From Streptomyces cyaneogriseus subsp. noncyanogenus (GTDB lineage Bacteria; Actinomycetota; Actinomycetes; Streptomycetales; Streptomycetaceae): DNA of 64,000 bases. Shown here piece by piece: positions 21,199-30,160 of the stretch. Positions within the stretch are counted from its first letter, which is position 1. Every line of letters starts with the position of its first letter. A program made the position numbers and the translations under genes. The notes under the pieces are model-generated. The model was not told the origin of the DNA and did not search any database. It worked only from the letters and a program-made list of their open reading frames with translations. The DNA is taken from the NCBI RefSeq assembly GCF_000931445.1, contig NZ_CP010849.1:5890001-5954000 (forward strand). The letters run 5' to 3'.

Positions 21199-22068
21199 AT
21201 GCGTGAAAGGCCCGAGGTCGCAGCCGTGGCGGAGCGTCAGGGGGAGGAGGCGGACGTCCGAGGCGAAGCCGACAAGAAGCCGATCGACCTGAGCGTGCCC
21301 CAGGTAGCGGGCAGCGCGCTCGCGGCGGTGGTGGCCGCCAAGCTCGCCTCCTCCTTCGGCGTCTACGGGACGATCCTCGGCGCCGGTGTGGTCAGTGCCA
21401 TCGCCACCTGCGGCGGCACGCTCTTCCAGCACTTCTTCAAACGGACCGGCGAACAGTTGCGGGCCACCGGGGCGACCCCGAGGCACCAGGAGCGCCCCCG
21501 GCGGCACACGCCGCCCGCGCCCGGCGAGTTCACCGAGGGCACCGTCTACCGCGCCCGTGTCAGAGGCTGGAAGCGGCCGGTGGTCGCGACGGCTTGCGTC
21601 TTCGGCGTCACGATGGCCGGAATCACCGTTTACGAACTGGCCTCCGGCCACAACCTGAGCGGCGGATCCAGCACCACCGTCGGTGACGTCCTGAGGGGCC
21701 ACGACACGTCGGCCGCGGATTCGGGTGGCGGCGAGGACTCGGGAGAGCGCGGCGATCCCGGCCCCGGGGACGCGCGGAACTCACCCGAGCCCGGGGGATC
21801 GGGAACGCCGGGCACCGGCGGGACGCCCACGGACGGCCCGTCCGGCACTCCGGGCGGTGGGACCGGCACCGAAGCGCCGGGCGCCTCGCCTTCGCGGAGC
21901 GGCGGTGGCGAGGACGGTGCCACGCCCGAGCCCGACGCCTCCGGAAGCCAGGATTCCGGCACTGCGCCCACCCCGGCGCCCAGCGGCCCGGCTACGGCCC
22001 CAGAACCCTCCGCAAGTAGTCGTTCTGAAACCGGCGATCCGGGTCCAGACGGTCCCGCAACGCCGTGA
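21199..22068 (+). CDS. Membrane protein with long Gly/Ser/Pro/Thr-rich tail
   Basis: The product has 289 residues from ATG 21199. Residues about 40-75 hold an amphipathic/membrane segment (VAGSALAAVVAAKLASSFG..GVVSAIATCGG), a second helix lies near residues 120-140 (VVATACVFGVTMAGITVYEL), and the last 135 residues are a disordered Gly/Ser/Pro/Thr/Glu-rich tail probably on the outer face. I do not recognise a functional family. Its last 77 bases overlap the convergent oxidase gene, so the end of the tail is unusual. Confidence 0.65.
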   Translation: MRERPEVAAVAERQGEEADVRGEADKKPIDLSVPQVAGSALAAVVAAKLASSFGVYGTILGAGVVSAIATCGGTLFQHFFKRTGEQLRATGATPRHQERPRRHTPPAPGEFTEGTVYRARVRGWKRPVVATACVFGVTMAGITVYELASGHNLSGGSSTTVGDVLRGHDTSAADSGGGEDSGERGDPGPGDARNSPEPGGSGTPGTGGTPTDGPSGTPGGGTGTEAPGASPSRSGGGEDGATPEPDASGSQDSGTAPTPAPSGPATAPEPSASSRSETGDPGPDGPATP

Positions 22069-23335
22069 ACTGCCCGAAACGGGGATACACCCGGGACAGA
22101 TACGCGGCGTCCCGGGTGTGCAGCTTCCCCCAGTGCGGTCGGCCCTCGTGCGCGGTGAAGATGCGCTCGGCGGCGGTGAAATACCCCCGATAGGGCGTGC
22201 CCTTGAACATGTGGACGGCGATGTAGGCCGTCTCCCGGCCGGAGGCGGTGGAGAGCGTGATGTCGTCGGCCGGGGCGGTGCGCACCTCGACGGGGAAGCT
22301 GATCCGCAGCCGTGAACGGCCGACCATCGCCCTCAGCTCGCGCAGCGTCTCGACCACGGCCTCGCGCGGGACGGCGTACTCCATCTCCACGAACCGCACC
22401 CGGCGCGGCGAGGTGAAGACCTTGTAGGGGATGTCGGTGTAGGTCCGCGCGGACAGCGCCTTGCTGGAGACCCGCGCGATCGCCGGGACGGTGGCGGGCA
22501 CCGCGCGGCCGACCCAGTTGGCCGCCTGGAAGACGCCGTTGGAGAGGAACTCGTCCTCGAACCACCCCTTCCACCGCCCCACCGGCTGCTCCGGGCCCGC
22601 GCTGCGGTTGTTGCGCTTGGTGTTGGTGTTCCCGGTGTGCGGGAACCAGTAGAACTCGAAGTGCTCGTTCTCGGCCCACAGTTCGTCGAAGTCGGCGAGG
22701 ACCCGGTCGAAGGGCATGGGCTCCTCGCGGGCCCTGAGCAGGAACAGCGGCTCGACGGCGAACGTGATGGCGGTGACGATCCCGAGGGCGCCGAGGCCGA
22801 CGCGGGCGGCGGCGAAGACGTCCGGATTCTCCCGCTCGGAGCAGGTGAGGACCGAGCCGTCGGCCGTGACCAGCTCCAGCCCCTTGATCTGGGCGGCGAT
22901 CGAGGCGGAGTCACGGCCGGTGCCGTGAGTGCCGGTGCCGGTGGCGCCGGCGACCGTCTGCTCCATGATGTCGCCCATGTTGGCCAGCGACAGCCCCTCG
23001 CGCGCGAGGGCGGCGTTGAGCCTCTTGAGCGGGGTGCCCGCCTCCACCGTGACCGTCATGGCGTCCCGGTCGACCTGCCGTATGCCCGTCAGCAGGTGCG
23101 GACGGATCAGCACACCGTCCGTGGCGGCTATCGAGGTGAAGGAGTGGCCGCTGCCGACCGCCTTCACCCTGAGCCCGTCCTCGGCCGCCCTGCGCACCGC
23201 CTCGGCCAGTTCCCCGGCGGAGGCCGGAGCGACCTCCCGCGCGGGACGGGCGGCGACGGTGCCCGCCCAGTTACGCCAGGTGGCGTTCCTCCCGCCCGTC
23301 TTCCCGCTCGTCTTCCCGCTCGCTGTGCTGCTCAA
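21992..23335 (-). CDS. D-arabinono-1,4-lactone oxidase family flavoprotein
   Basis: The product has 447 residues. An FAD-binding-4 (VAO/PCMH) domain contains VKAVGSGHSF, the site for covalent FAD in many family members, and TGTGTHGTG; the C-terminal ALO domain has RPHWGKLHT and ends DPDRRFQNDYLRRVLG. Family members oxidise sugar lactones, alditols or similar polyols with oxygen. The substrate is unknown. Its start overlaps the upstream MFS gene by 65 bases, so the two are coupled. Confidence 0.9.
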   Translation of the reverse strand: MSSTASGKTSGKTGGRNATWRNWAGTVAARPAREVAPASAGELAEAVRRAAEDGLRVKAVGSGHSFTSIAATDGVLIRPHLLTGIRQVDRDAMTVTVEAGTPLKRLNAALAREGLSLANMGDIMEQTVAGATGTGTHGTGRDSASIAAQIKGLELVTADGSVLTCSERENPDVFAAARVGLGALGIVTAITFAVEPLFLLRAREEPMPFDRVLADFDELWAENEHFEFYWFPHTGNTNTKRNNRSAGPEQPVGRWKGWFEDEFLSNGVFQAANWVGRAVPATVPAIARVSSKALSARTYTDIPYKVFTSPRRVRFVEMEYAVPREAVVETLRELRAMVGRSRLRISFPVEVRTAPADDITLSTASGRETAYIAVHMFKGTPYRGYFTAAERIFTAHEGRPHWGKLHTRDAAYLSRVYPRFGQFTALRDRLDPDRRFQNDYLRRVLGP

Positions 23336-24620
23336 CGGTCCCTCCCCGACGCGGAGCCGGCCGTGTGAGCCGGCGGTACCCGAGGAAACCGACCACGACC
23401 GCGACGGCCCCGGCCACCGCCGGGACCACGTATCCGGCGCGCGCCCCGGCCGTGTCGATCACCCAGCCGGCCGCGGAGGAGCCCAGCGCCACCCCGACCG
23501 CGAGCCCGGTGCTCACCCAGGTCATGCCCTCGGTGAGCTGCGCGCGTGGTACGTGCTGTTCGATCAGGGACATCGTCGTGATCATCGTGGGTGCGATGGA
23601 CAGGCCCGCGACGAACAGCGCCACGGCCAGAAACGGCAGGTTCCCGACCAGTAGGAGGGGGATCATACTCACGGCCATCGCACACACGCCCAGCAGCCAG
23701 CGGCGTTCCGGCGCCCCGGCGAAGTGCAGCAGCCCGAAGACCATGCCCGCCACACAGGAACCCGCCGCGTACAGGGCGAGCACGAGGCTGGCCGCGGCCT
23801 GGTGCCCCTCCTCCTCTGCGAAGGCGACGGTGACCACGTCGACCGCCCCGAAGATCGCCCCCGTCGCCACGAACGTCGCCACCAGGACCTGAAGACCGCG
23901 GGAGCGCAGCGCGCTGCCGCCGCCGCGGTGCTCGCGCGGGTGCGGCACCGGCTCGGTGGCGCGCTGCGCGGTCAGCCAGAAGACGCCGACCGCCAGGAAG
24001 CAGGCGGCCAGCAGCGGCCCTGCCTCCGGGAACCACGCCGTGGACAGCCCGATGGAGATGATCGGCCCGAAGATGAAGCACACCTCGTCCACCACGGACT
24101 CGAAGGAGTACGCGGTGTGCAGCTTCGGGGTGCCCCGGTACAGGGCCGCCCAGCGGGCCCGGACCATCGCGCCCACACTGGGCACGCAGCCGACGCCGGC
24201 GCAGCACACGAAGAGCACCCAGTCCGGCCACCGCCAGTGCGCGGCCGCCAGCAGCCCGGCCGCCGCGACGAGCGCCACCAGCGTCGCCGGGCGCAGCACC
24301 CGCCGCTGCCCGTGCCGGTCGACCAACCGGGAGACCTGCGGCCCCGCCACCGCCGCGGCGAGCGCGATGGTGGCCGACAGGGCGCCGGCCAGCCCGTACC
24401 GCCCGGTCAGTTGCGAGACCATGGTGACCACGCCGACGCCCATCATCGACAGCGGCATACGGCCGAGGAAGCCCGCGGCGGAGAAACCCTTGGAGCCGGG
24501 GGCGGCGAACAGGGCGCGGTAGGGGCTGGGCACGGGATCTCCGGTGTTCCGGTAGGGCACGGGCGGCGCGTTTTCCGGCACGGCCGGCCGACGGCGGCGG
24601 CAGGACATGCGGGACGACAC
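23271..24620 (-). CDS. Major facilitator superfamily transporter
   Basis: The product has 449 residues from GTG 24620; ATG 24608 is an equally plausible start. About 12 hydrophobic segments are visible, with the loop motif RLVDRHGQRRVLRP between helices 2 and 3, typical of drug/metabolite exporters. The charged tail (QHSEREDEREDGREERH) overlaps the oxidase gene start. The oxidase and exporter are coupled, suggesting product export, but the substrate is unknown. Confidence 0.85.
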   Translation of the reverse strand: MSSRMSCRRRRPAVPENAPPVPYRNTGDPVPSPYRALFAAPGSKGFSAAGFLGRMPLSMMGVGVVTMVSQLTGRYGLAGALSATIALAAAVAGPQVSRLVDRHGQRRVLRPATLVALVAAAGLLAAAHWRWPDWVLFVCCAGVGCVPSVGAMVRARWAALYRGTPKLHTAYSFESVVDEVCFIFGPIISIGLSTAWFPEAGPLLAACFLAVGVFWLTAQRATEPVPHPREHRGGGSALRSRGLQVLVATFVATGAIFGAVDVVTVAFAEEEGHQAAASLVLALYAAGSCVAGMVFGLLHFAGAPERRWLLGVCAMAVSMIPLLLVGNLPFLAVALFVAGLSIAPTMITTMSLIEQHVPRAQLTEGMTWVSTGLAVGVALGSSAAGWVIDTAGARAGYVVPAVAGAVAVVVGFLGYRRLTRPAPRRGGTVEQHSEREDEREDGREERHLA

Positions 24621-24752
24621 GTTCGTAAGGTGCGAATGCGGCTCTTACAGCTTACGGGTCAGGTCACCCTTATACACCCCGGGGACGGGCGGCCGACACG
24701 TGTCACCCCGGCCGTTTCCCCGGCTGTCAGTGGCGGGTGGCAGGATCGAGTC

Positions 24753-25880
24753 ATGCCAGACGTGCTCGATGCCACCCCCTACGACGCCCTGCTCCTGCTC
24801 TCGTTCGGCGGCCCCGAAGGGCCGGACGACGTGGTCCCGTTCCTGGAGAACGTGACGCGCGGGCGCGGCATCCCCAAGGAACGCCTGAAGGAAGTCGGGC
24901 AGCACTACTTCCTCTTCGGCGGGGTCAGCCCCATCAACGACCAGAACCGCGCCCTGCTGGAGGCCCTGCGCAAGGACTTCGGCGAGCACGGCCTGGATCT
25001 GCCGGTCTACTGGGGCAACCGCAACTGGGCGCCGTACCTGACGGACACCCTGCGTGACATGGTCCGCGACGGCCACCGCCGCATCCTGGTCCTCGCGACC
25101 AGCGCCTACGCCTCCTACTCCGGCTGCCGCCAGTACCGCGAGAACCTCGCCGACGCCCTCGCGGCCCTCAAGGCCGAGGGCCTGGAGCTCCCGAAGATCG
25201 ACAAGCTGCGGCACTACTTCAACCACCCCGGTTTCGTCGAGCCCATGATCGACGGGGTGGTGGAGTCCCTCGCCGACCTTCCCGAGGAGGTCCGGGACGG
25301 CGCGCACATCGCCTTCACGACCCACTCCATCCCGACCTCGGCCGCGGACACCTCCGGCCCGGTCGAGGAGCACGGCGACGGCGGCGCCTACGTCAGGCAG
25401 CACCTGGACGTCGCGCGGCTGATCGCCGACGCCGTCCGCGAGCGCACCGGCGTCGACCACCCCTGGCAGCTCGTCTACCAGTCCCGTTCCGGCGCCCCGC
25501 ACATCCCGTGGCTGGAGCCCGACATCTGCGACCACCTGGAGGAGCGGCACGCCGCCGGCGTCCCTGCCGTGGTCATGGCCCCCATCGGCTTCGTCTCCGA
25601 CCACATGGAGGTCCTGTACGACCTGGACACCGAGGCCAGGGCCAAGGCCGAGGAGCTCGGGCTGCCGGTGCGCCGCTCGGCCACCGTCGGCGCCGACCCG
25701 CGCTTCGCCGCCGCCGTCCGCGACCTCGTCCTGGAACGGGCCGCGGCCGAACGCGGCCGGCAGGTCACGCCCTGTGCCCTCGGCGCGCTCGGCGCCAGCC
25801 ACGACCTGTGCCCGGTGGGCTGCTGCCCGGCCCGCACCCCCCGGCCCGCCGCCGCGGGTGCCGACAGCCCCTACGTGTGA
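24753..25880 (+). CDS. cpfC: Coproporphyrin ferrochelatase
   Basis: The product has 375 residues from ATG 24753. Family motifs: LLLSFGGPEGPDD at the N-terminus, the catalytic His in TTHSIP, and YQSRSGAPHIPWLEPD. Cysteines in SGCRQYREN and the C-terminal CALGALG..CPVGCCP match the [2Fe-2S] cluster ligands of actinobacterial ferrochelatases. It inserts iron into coproporphyrin III in the coproporphyrin-dependent haem route (also called hemH). The following IMPase starts 8 bases after its stop. Confidence 0.93.
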   Translation: MPDVLDATPYDALLLLSFGGPEGPDDVVPFLENVTRGRGIPKERLKEVGQHYFLFGGVSPINDQNRALLEALRKDFGEHGLDLPVYWGNRNWAPYLTDTLRDMVRDGHRRILVLATSAYASYSGCRQYRENLADALAALKAEGLELPKIDKLRHYFNHPGFVEPMIDGVVESLADLPEEVRDGAHIAFTTHSIPTSAADTSGPVEEHGDGGAYVRQHLDVARLIADAVRERTGVDHPWQLVYQSRSGAPHIPWLEPDICDHLEERHAAGVPAVVMAPIGFVSDHMEVLYDLDTEARAKAEELGLPVRRSATVGADPRFAAAVRDLVLERAAAERGRQVTPCALGALGASHDLCPVGCCPARTPRPAAAGADSPYV

Positions 25881-25888
25881 GGAGTCCC

Positions 25889-26704
25889 GTGACCGACCCC
25901 CTGCACTCGGAACTGCTCGAACTGGCCCGGCAGGCCGCGCGCCGCGCGGGCGAGCTGCTGCGCGACGGCCGCCCCGCCGACCTCGCGGTCGCCGCCACCA
26001 AGTCCAGCCCGGTCGACGTGGTCACCGAGATGGACATCGCGGCCGAGAAGCTGATCACCGGGCTGATCGCCGAGCGCCGCCCGGACGACGGCGTCCTCGG
26101 TGAGGAGGGCGCCGCCACGGAGGGCACGAGCGGCGTCCGCTGGGTCGTCGACCCCCTCGACGGCACGGTGAACTACCTCTACGGCCTGCCGAGCTGGGCC
26201 GTGTCCATCGCCGCCGAGCAGGACGGCGAGACCGTCGCCGGTGTGGTCGCCGCCCCGATGCGCGGGGAGACGTACTACGCGGTCCGCGGCGGCGGCGCCT
26301 GGGCGACGGGGGCCTGGGACGGCGCGCGCAGGCTCGCCTGCCGGCCCGCGCCGCCCCTGGAGCAGGCGCTGATCTCGACCGGCTTCGCCTATGTCGCCGG
26401 GGTCCGCGCCCGCCAGGCCGAGATCGCCGGGAAGGTGATCCCGCTGGTGCGGGACATCCGGCGCGGCGGCTCGGCCGCGATCGACCTGTGCGACGTGGCC
26501 GCCGGCCGCCTCGACGGCTACTACGAGCGCGGGCTGAACCCGTGGGACTACGCCGCGGGTGACCTGATCGCCCGGGAAGCGGGCGCGCTGACCGGTGGAC
26601 GCCCCTCCCGGCGGCCCTCGCGCGAACTGACCATCGCGGCCGCCCCGGGCGTCTTCGAGCCCCTCCAGGGCCTTCTGGAGGACTTCGGGGCCTGGCACGA
26701 CTGA
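25889..26704 (+). CDS. Inositol monophosphatase family protein
   Basis: The product has 271 residues from GTG 25889, with a GAGGAG ribosome-binding site overlapping the ferrochelatase stop. Metal-site motifs GEEGA, WVVDPLDGTVNY and WDYAAGDLIA fit the Mg-dependent IMPase/FBPase/CysQ family. Likely a sugar- or inositol-phosphate phosphatase; the substrate is not predictable. In an operon with cpfC. Confidence 0.9.
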   Translation: MTDPLHSELLELARQAARRAGELLRDGRPADLAVAATKSSPVDVVTEMDIAAEKLITGLIAERRPDDGVLGEEGAATEGTSGVRWVVDPLDGTVNYLYGLPSWAVSIAAEQDGETVAGVVAAPMRGETYYAVRGGGAWATGAWDGARRLACRPAPPLEQALISTGFAYVAGVRARQAEIAGKVIPLVRDIRRGGSAAIDLCDVAAGRLDGYYERGLNPWDYAAGDLIAREAGALTGGRPSRRPSRELTIAAAPGVFEPLQGLLEDFGAWHD

Positions 26705-26879
26705 GGCGGGCGAGGGGGGGGGCGGCGGGGCCCGTCGCGGGCCGCCGCCGCGGCGCGCGGGCCGCGCGTCCGAGCCTCCGGGCCGCTTCTCCGAGGGCTT
26801 CTCCGGAGCGTGGCAGGGCTGAAAACCCCGGGTCCGGGAAGGCTGAAAACCCGGAGGCTGGAAAGGCTGGAAAAAGAGG

Positions 26880-26908
26880 GAGCCCCGGCGCTGGTCTCGC
26901 CGGGGCTC
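26880..26908 (-). terminator. Terminator of the 57-residue gene
   Basis: A perfect 11-base-pair stem (GAGCCCCGGCG / CGCCGGGGCTC) is followed on the minus strand by CCCTCTTTTT. Confidence 0.85.
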
Positions 26909-26925
26909 CGTCGTGCGCGGGCCGA

Positions 26926-27099
26926 TCAGACGCTGGACGCGCCGACCTCCACACCGTGCTCGGCGGCGAGGCGGCGAAGGTCGTCGAGCTCGCTCAGCTC
27001 GACCTCGACGAGAAAGTCGTCGCCCTCGTCACGGGCCCGCGACAGGTCGGACTCGGTCGCCCTTATGCGCTGCAGAAGTCCTGCGGTGAAAGCGTCCAT
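26926..27099 (-). CDS. Small conserved protein, 57 residues
   Basis: This short gene runs from ATG 27099 to TGA 26926-26928. The product begins MDAFTAGLLQRIRATESDLS and ends GVEVGASSV. It is acidic and predicted helical throughout, with two amphipathic helices (LLQRIRATESDLSRARDEGD and ELDDLRRLAAEHG) suggesting a coiled coil or protein-binding role. The terminator 17 bases beyond the stop supports it as a real gene. It sits between the cpfC operon and cutRS and I recognise it as a common Streptomyces neighbour of cutR; the function is unknown. Confidence 0.8.
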   Translation of the reverse strand: MDAFTAGLLQRIRATESDLSRARDEGDDFLVEVELSELDDLRRLAAEHGVEVGASSV

Positions 27100-27544
27100 G
27101 CTGCGCCCCCTCGTCCTGGGTCGTGGGTCGGTGGCACGGGGGTGTGCCGTTGTGCGGGAAAGGGGCGATCACGTCTCGATGGGTGCCCAGCACCGCTCGG
27201 CCGGGCGGCGGCGGTGCCGGACACCCGCGCCGCCCTGCGGGAAGCGGAATCGCTGCGCACCGTGTGGTCGTGCGGTACGCCAGAGGGTGATCGCGGGGTG
27301 TAAACCCGTCCTCCCCACACGCCCTTCCGGGGAAACCTCGACGGGGCGAGAAAATCTCGCGGAACCGCCCTCCCGCCCGCCCGCGGCGCCCGTTCCGCGC
27401 CCGGCCGCCGGACCCCCGCGCATCCGCCTTACAGCCGACTTACGGCCGAAAAGGGCAGGATGGAGGCAACACCACTCACGAAGACCCCTGCCCGCTCACG
27501 CCCTGACGGGCGCGCTCGGGCGTTCCATGAGGAAGGACAAGGAC
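27100..27544. other. Divergent promoter region of cutR
   Basis: This 445-base gap between the 57-residue gene and cutR contains the TTAC direct repeat at 27429-27448 and no convincing gene. A Shine-Dalgarno-like GAGGAAGGA lies before GTG 27545. Confidence 0.55.
27429..27448 (+). promoter_or_regulatory. Direct repeat, candidate response-regulator site
   Basis: TTACAGCCG at 27429-27437 and TTACGGCCG at 27440-27448 repeat with an 11-base period, the helical spacing expected for tandem OmpR-type binding. It lies about 100 bases before cutR, so autoregulation by CutR is plausible but inferred. Confidence 0.45.
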
Positions 27545-28198
27545 GTGCGCGTACTCGTCGTCGAGGACGAGCAACTGCTCGCCGATGCGGTGGCGACCGG
27601 ACTTCGCCGGGAGGCCATGGCCGTCGACGTCGTGTACGACGGTGCGGCCGCCCTGGAGCGCATCGGCGTCAACGACTACGACGTGGTCGTCCTGGACCGC
27701 GACCTGCCGCTGGTCCACGGTGACGACGTGTGCCGCAAGGTCGTCGAGCTGGGCATGCCCACGCGCGTGCTGATGCTGACGGCCTCCGGCGACGTCAGCG
27801 ACCGGGTCGAGGGCCTGGAGATCGGCGCCGACGACTACCTGCCCAAGCCCTTCGCCTTCAGCGAGCTCATCGCCCGGGTGCGGGCCCTGGGCCGGCGCAC
27901 CAGCGTGCCGCTGCCGCCGGTCCTGGAGCGGGCCGGGATCAAGCTGGACCCCAACCGCCGCGAGGTCTTCCGCGACGGCCGGGAGATCCAGCTCGCGCCC
28001 AAGGAGTTCGCGGTCCTGGAGGTCCTCATGCGCAGCGAGGGCGCGGTCGTCTCCGCGGAGCAACTGCTGGAGAAGGCGTGGGACGAGAACACCGACCCGT
28101 TCACCAACGTGGTCCGGGTGACCGTCATGACGCTGCGCCGCAAGCTGGGCGAGCCGCCCGTCATCGTCACCGTCCCCGGCTCCGGATACCGGATCTGA
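27545..28198 (+). CDS. cutR: CutR, OmpR-family response regulator
   Basis: The product has 217 residues from GTG 27545 (ATG 27527 is in frame but lengthens it beyond known CutR). The receiver domain has the acidic pocket VEDE, the phospho-acceptor Asp in VVLDRDLPL and the Lys in PKPF; the C-terminal winged helix ends VTVPGSGYRI. CutRS was first linked to copper phenotypes in S. lividans and is now tied to secretion/redox stress. cutS starts 6 bases after the stop. Confidence 0.93.
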   Translation: MRVLVVEDEQLLADAVATGLRREAMAVDVVYDGAAALERIGVNDYDVVVLDRDLPLVHGDDVCRKVVELGMPTRVLMLTASGDVSDRVEGLEIGADDYLPKPFAFSELIARVRALGRRTSVPLPPVLERAGIKLDPNRREVFRDGREIQLAPKEFAVLEVLMRSEGAVVSAEQLLEKAWDENTDPFTNVVRVTVMTLRRKLGEPPVIVTVPGSGYRI

Positions 28199-28204
28199 TC
28201 ACCC

Positions 28205-29434
28205 GTGGCCACGACACCCCCGCCTCCCCAGGCACCCCCCAAGCCCACCTGGGACCCCCGCTCGGCCGCGCCCTTCCCGTGGCTGCGCCCCACCATCCGC
28301 ATAAGGCTCACGCTGCTGTACGGCGGGATGTTCCTGATCGCCGGCATATTGCTGCTGTCGATCATTTATCTGCTCGCGGCGCAGGCGCTGAACGTGGGCA
28401 GCGACCTCCCGTTCAAGATCGTCGAAGGCAAGGTCACCAGCGATGTCTGCAACCTGCCTGATCAAGCCTCGCCGAGCACGTTCAACAGTGCGATGAACGA
28501 CTGCGTCAACGAGCAGCGCCAGCACGCCCTGGACAGCCTGCTCAGCCGCTCGCTGCTGGCCCTGCTCGGGCTGGCCGTGATCGCCTTCGCCTTCGGCTAC
28601 GCCATGGCCGGCCGGGTGCTGTCGCCGCTGGGGCGGATCACCCGCACGGCACGTGCGGTGGCCGGTTCCGACCTCTCCCGCCGCATCGAGCTGGACGGTC
28701 CGGACGACGAGCTGAAGGAGCTGGCGGACACCTTCGACGACATGCTGGAGCGGCTGCAGCGGGCCTTCACCGCTCAGCAGCGCTTCGTCGGCAACGCCTC
28801 GCACGAGCTGCGCACCCCGCTGGCGATCAACCGGACCCTCCTGGAAGTGCACCTGTCCGACCCGAACGCCCCGGTGGAACTCCAGCAGCTCGGCAAGACC
28901 CTGCTGGCCACCAACGAACGGAGCGAGCAACTGGTGGAGGGCCTGCTCCTGCTGGCCCGCAGCGACAACCAGATCATCGAGCGCAAGCCGGTGGACGTCG
29001 CCGAGGTGGCCACACAGGCCATCGACCAGGTGCACGCCGAGGCGGAGGCCAAGGGCGTGCGGATCCGCGGCGAGCGCAAGCCCGCGGTGGTCCAGGGCAA
29101 CGGTGTGCTGCTGGAGCGGATCGCCCTGAACCTGGTGCAGAACGCCGTGCGCTACAACGTGGCCGAGAACGGCTGGGTCGAGGTCACCACCGACGTCCAG
29201 CACGGCCAGGCGATCCTGGTGGTGAGCAACACGGGGCCGGTCGTGCCGGCGTACGAGATCGACAACATCTTCGAGCCGTTCCGGCGGTTGCGGACCGAGC
29301 GCACGGGCAGTGACAAGGGGGTGGGCCTCGGCCTGTCCATCGTCCGGTCCGTGGCCCGGGCGCACGGTGGCCACATCTCCGCGCAGCCGCGAGAGGGAGG
29401 AGGGCTCGTGGTGCGGGTCACCCTGCCGGTCTGA
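28205..29434 (+). CDS. cutS: CutS, sensor histidine kinase
   Basis: The product has 409 residues from GTG 28205. Two membrane helices (about residues 40-60 and 117-137) frame a short extracytoplasmic loop with exactly two cysteines (SDVCNLPD and MNDCVNE). A HAMP domain, an H-box NASHELRTPLA and ATPase motifs (NLVQNAVRYN, GVGLGLSI) follow. The cysteine pair has been proposed to report on disulfide formation outside the cell; here both are present. Coupled to cutR. Confidence 0.93.
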   Translation: MATTPPPPQAPPKPTWDPRSAAPFPWLRPTIRIRLTLLYGGMFLIAGILLLSIIYLLAAQALNVGSDLPFKIVEGKVTSDVCNLPDQASPSTFNSAMNDCVNEQRQHALDSLLSRSLLALLGLAVIAFAFGYAMAGRVLSPLGRITRTARAVAGSDLSRRIELDGPDDELKELADTFDDMLERLQRAFTAQQRFVGNASHELRTPLAINRTLLEVHLSDPNAPVELQQLGKTLLATNERSEQLVEGLLLLARSDNQIIERKPVDVAEVATQAIDQVHAEAEAKGVRIRGERKPAVVQGNGVLLERIALNLVQNAVRYNVAENGWVEVTTDVQHGQAILVVSNTGPVVPAYEIDNIFEPFRRLRTERTGSDKGVGLGLSIVRSVARAHGGHISAQPREGGGLVVRVTLPV

Positions 29435-29850
29435 GACCATGGCGCGGAGCACGTCGGCGACCTCCGAAGATGTTCGCTTTGCGCTGAATTTTTGAGGGCT
29501 CGCGCGCGCGACAAGCCAGAGATCACGTGTGTGATCGATCACAGCGGCACTTTTCCGGCCATTCACTGAACGTGAACCCACAACCCCTTGGAACGCCCGG
29601 AAAATCCGGGTTTTCAGGGGTCTTGATCACGGGAAGTACACGGGGAGGCGGCTTTGAAGTGCGGCTACGCGACCGTGTACGGTCCCCATCGCCATCCAAG
29701 CCGATCACTCGAGCGGAGTCCGGTTGGGTGTCGATTGAGTAACAGACCTTGATGTGAGGCAAAATCTCCGCCTCAGGTCGGGCACAAGTCCGGCCTCTCA
29801 CGCGTTACGTGCGCGGAAGACACCGCAGACACCCAGAGGGGGAGAGCGAT
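29435..29850. other. Intergenic region after cutS
   Basis: This 416-base gap has no convincing gene and is richer in A+T than its neighbours. It contains the palindrome cluster at 29521-29543 and the promoter of the DUF4193 gene. Confidence 0.5.
29521..29543. promoter_or_regulatory. Overlapping palindromes, candidate operator
   Basis: GATCACGTGTGTGATC (29521-29536) is an inverted repeat with a 4-base centre, and TGTGATCGATCACA (29530-29543) is a perfect 14-base palindrome. TGTGA/TCACA half-sites recall CRP-type operators but the spacing is 4, not 6. It lies about 310 bases before the DUF4193 gene and about 90 after cutS. Confidence 0.45.
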
Positions 29851-30147
29851 ATGGCAACCGATTACGACACTCCACGCAAGACCGACGACGATGTCGACTC
29901 GGACAGTCTCGAAGAGCTGAAGGCCCGGAGGAACGACAAGTCCGCCTCGGCGGTGGACGTCGACGAGTTCGAGGCCGCCGAGGGCCTGGAGCTTCCCGGC
30001 GCCGACCTCTCGAACGAGGAGCTGGCGGTCCGGGTGCTCCCGAAGCAGCAGGACGAGTTCACCTGCATGAGCTGCTTCCTGGTGCACCACCGCAGCCAGC
30101 TGGCCCGGGAGAAGAACGGCCAGCCGATCTGCCGCGACTGCGACTGA
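29851..30147 (+). CDS. DUF4193 family protein
   Basis: The product has 98 residues from ATG 29851. The N-terminal half is acidic and disordered; the C-terminal half has a four-cysteine zinc-ribbon-like pattern (TCMSC and ICRDCD). This is the DUF4193 family of actinobacteria, sometimes compared with RNA-polymerase-binding small proteins because of its Cys motifs, but the function is not established here. The next gene begins 13 bases later. Confidence 0.85.
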   Translation: MATDYDTPRKTDDDVDSDSLEELKARRNDKSASAVDVDEFEAAEGLELPGADLSNEELAVRVLPKQQDEFTCMSCFLVHHRSQLAREKNGQPICRDCD

Positions 30148-30160
30148 GGGCCGGTCGGCC

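Noticed and set aside
24640..24680. Iron box before ferrochelatase
   Set aside because: The GGTCAGGTCACCC stretch matches too few consensus positions.
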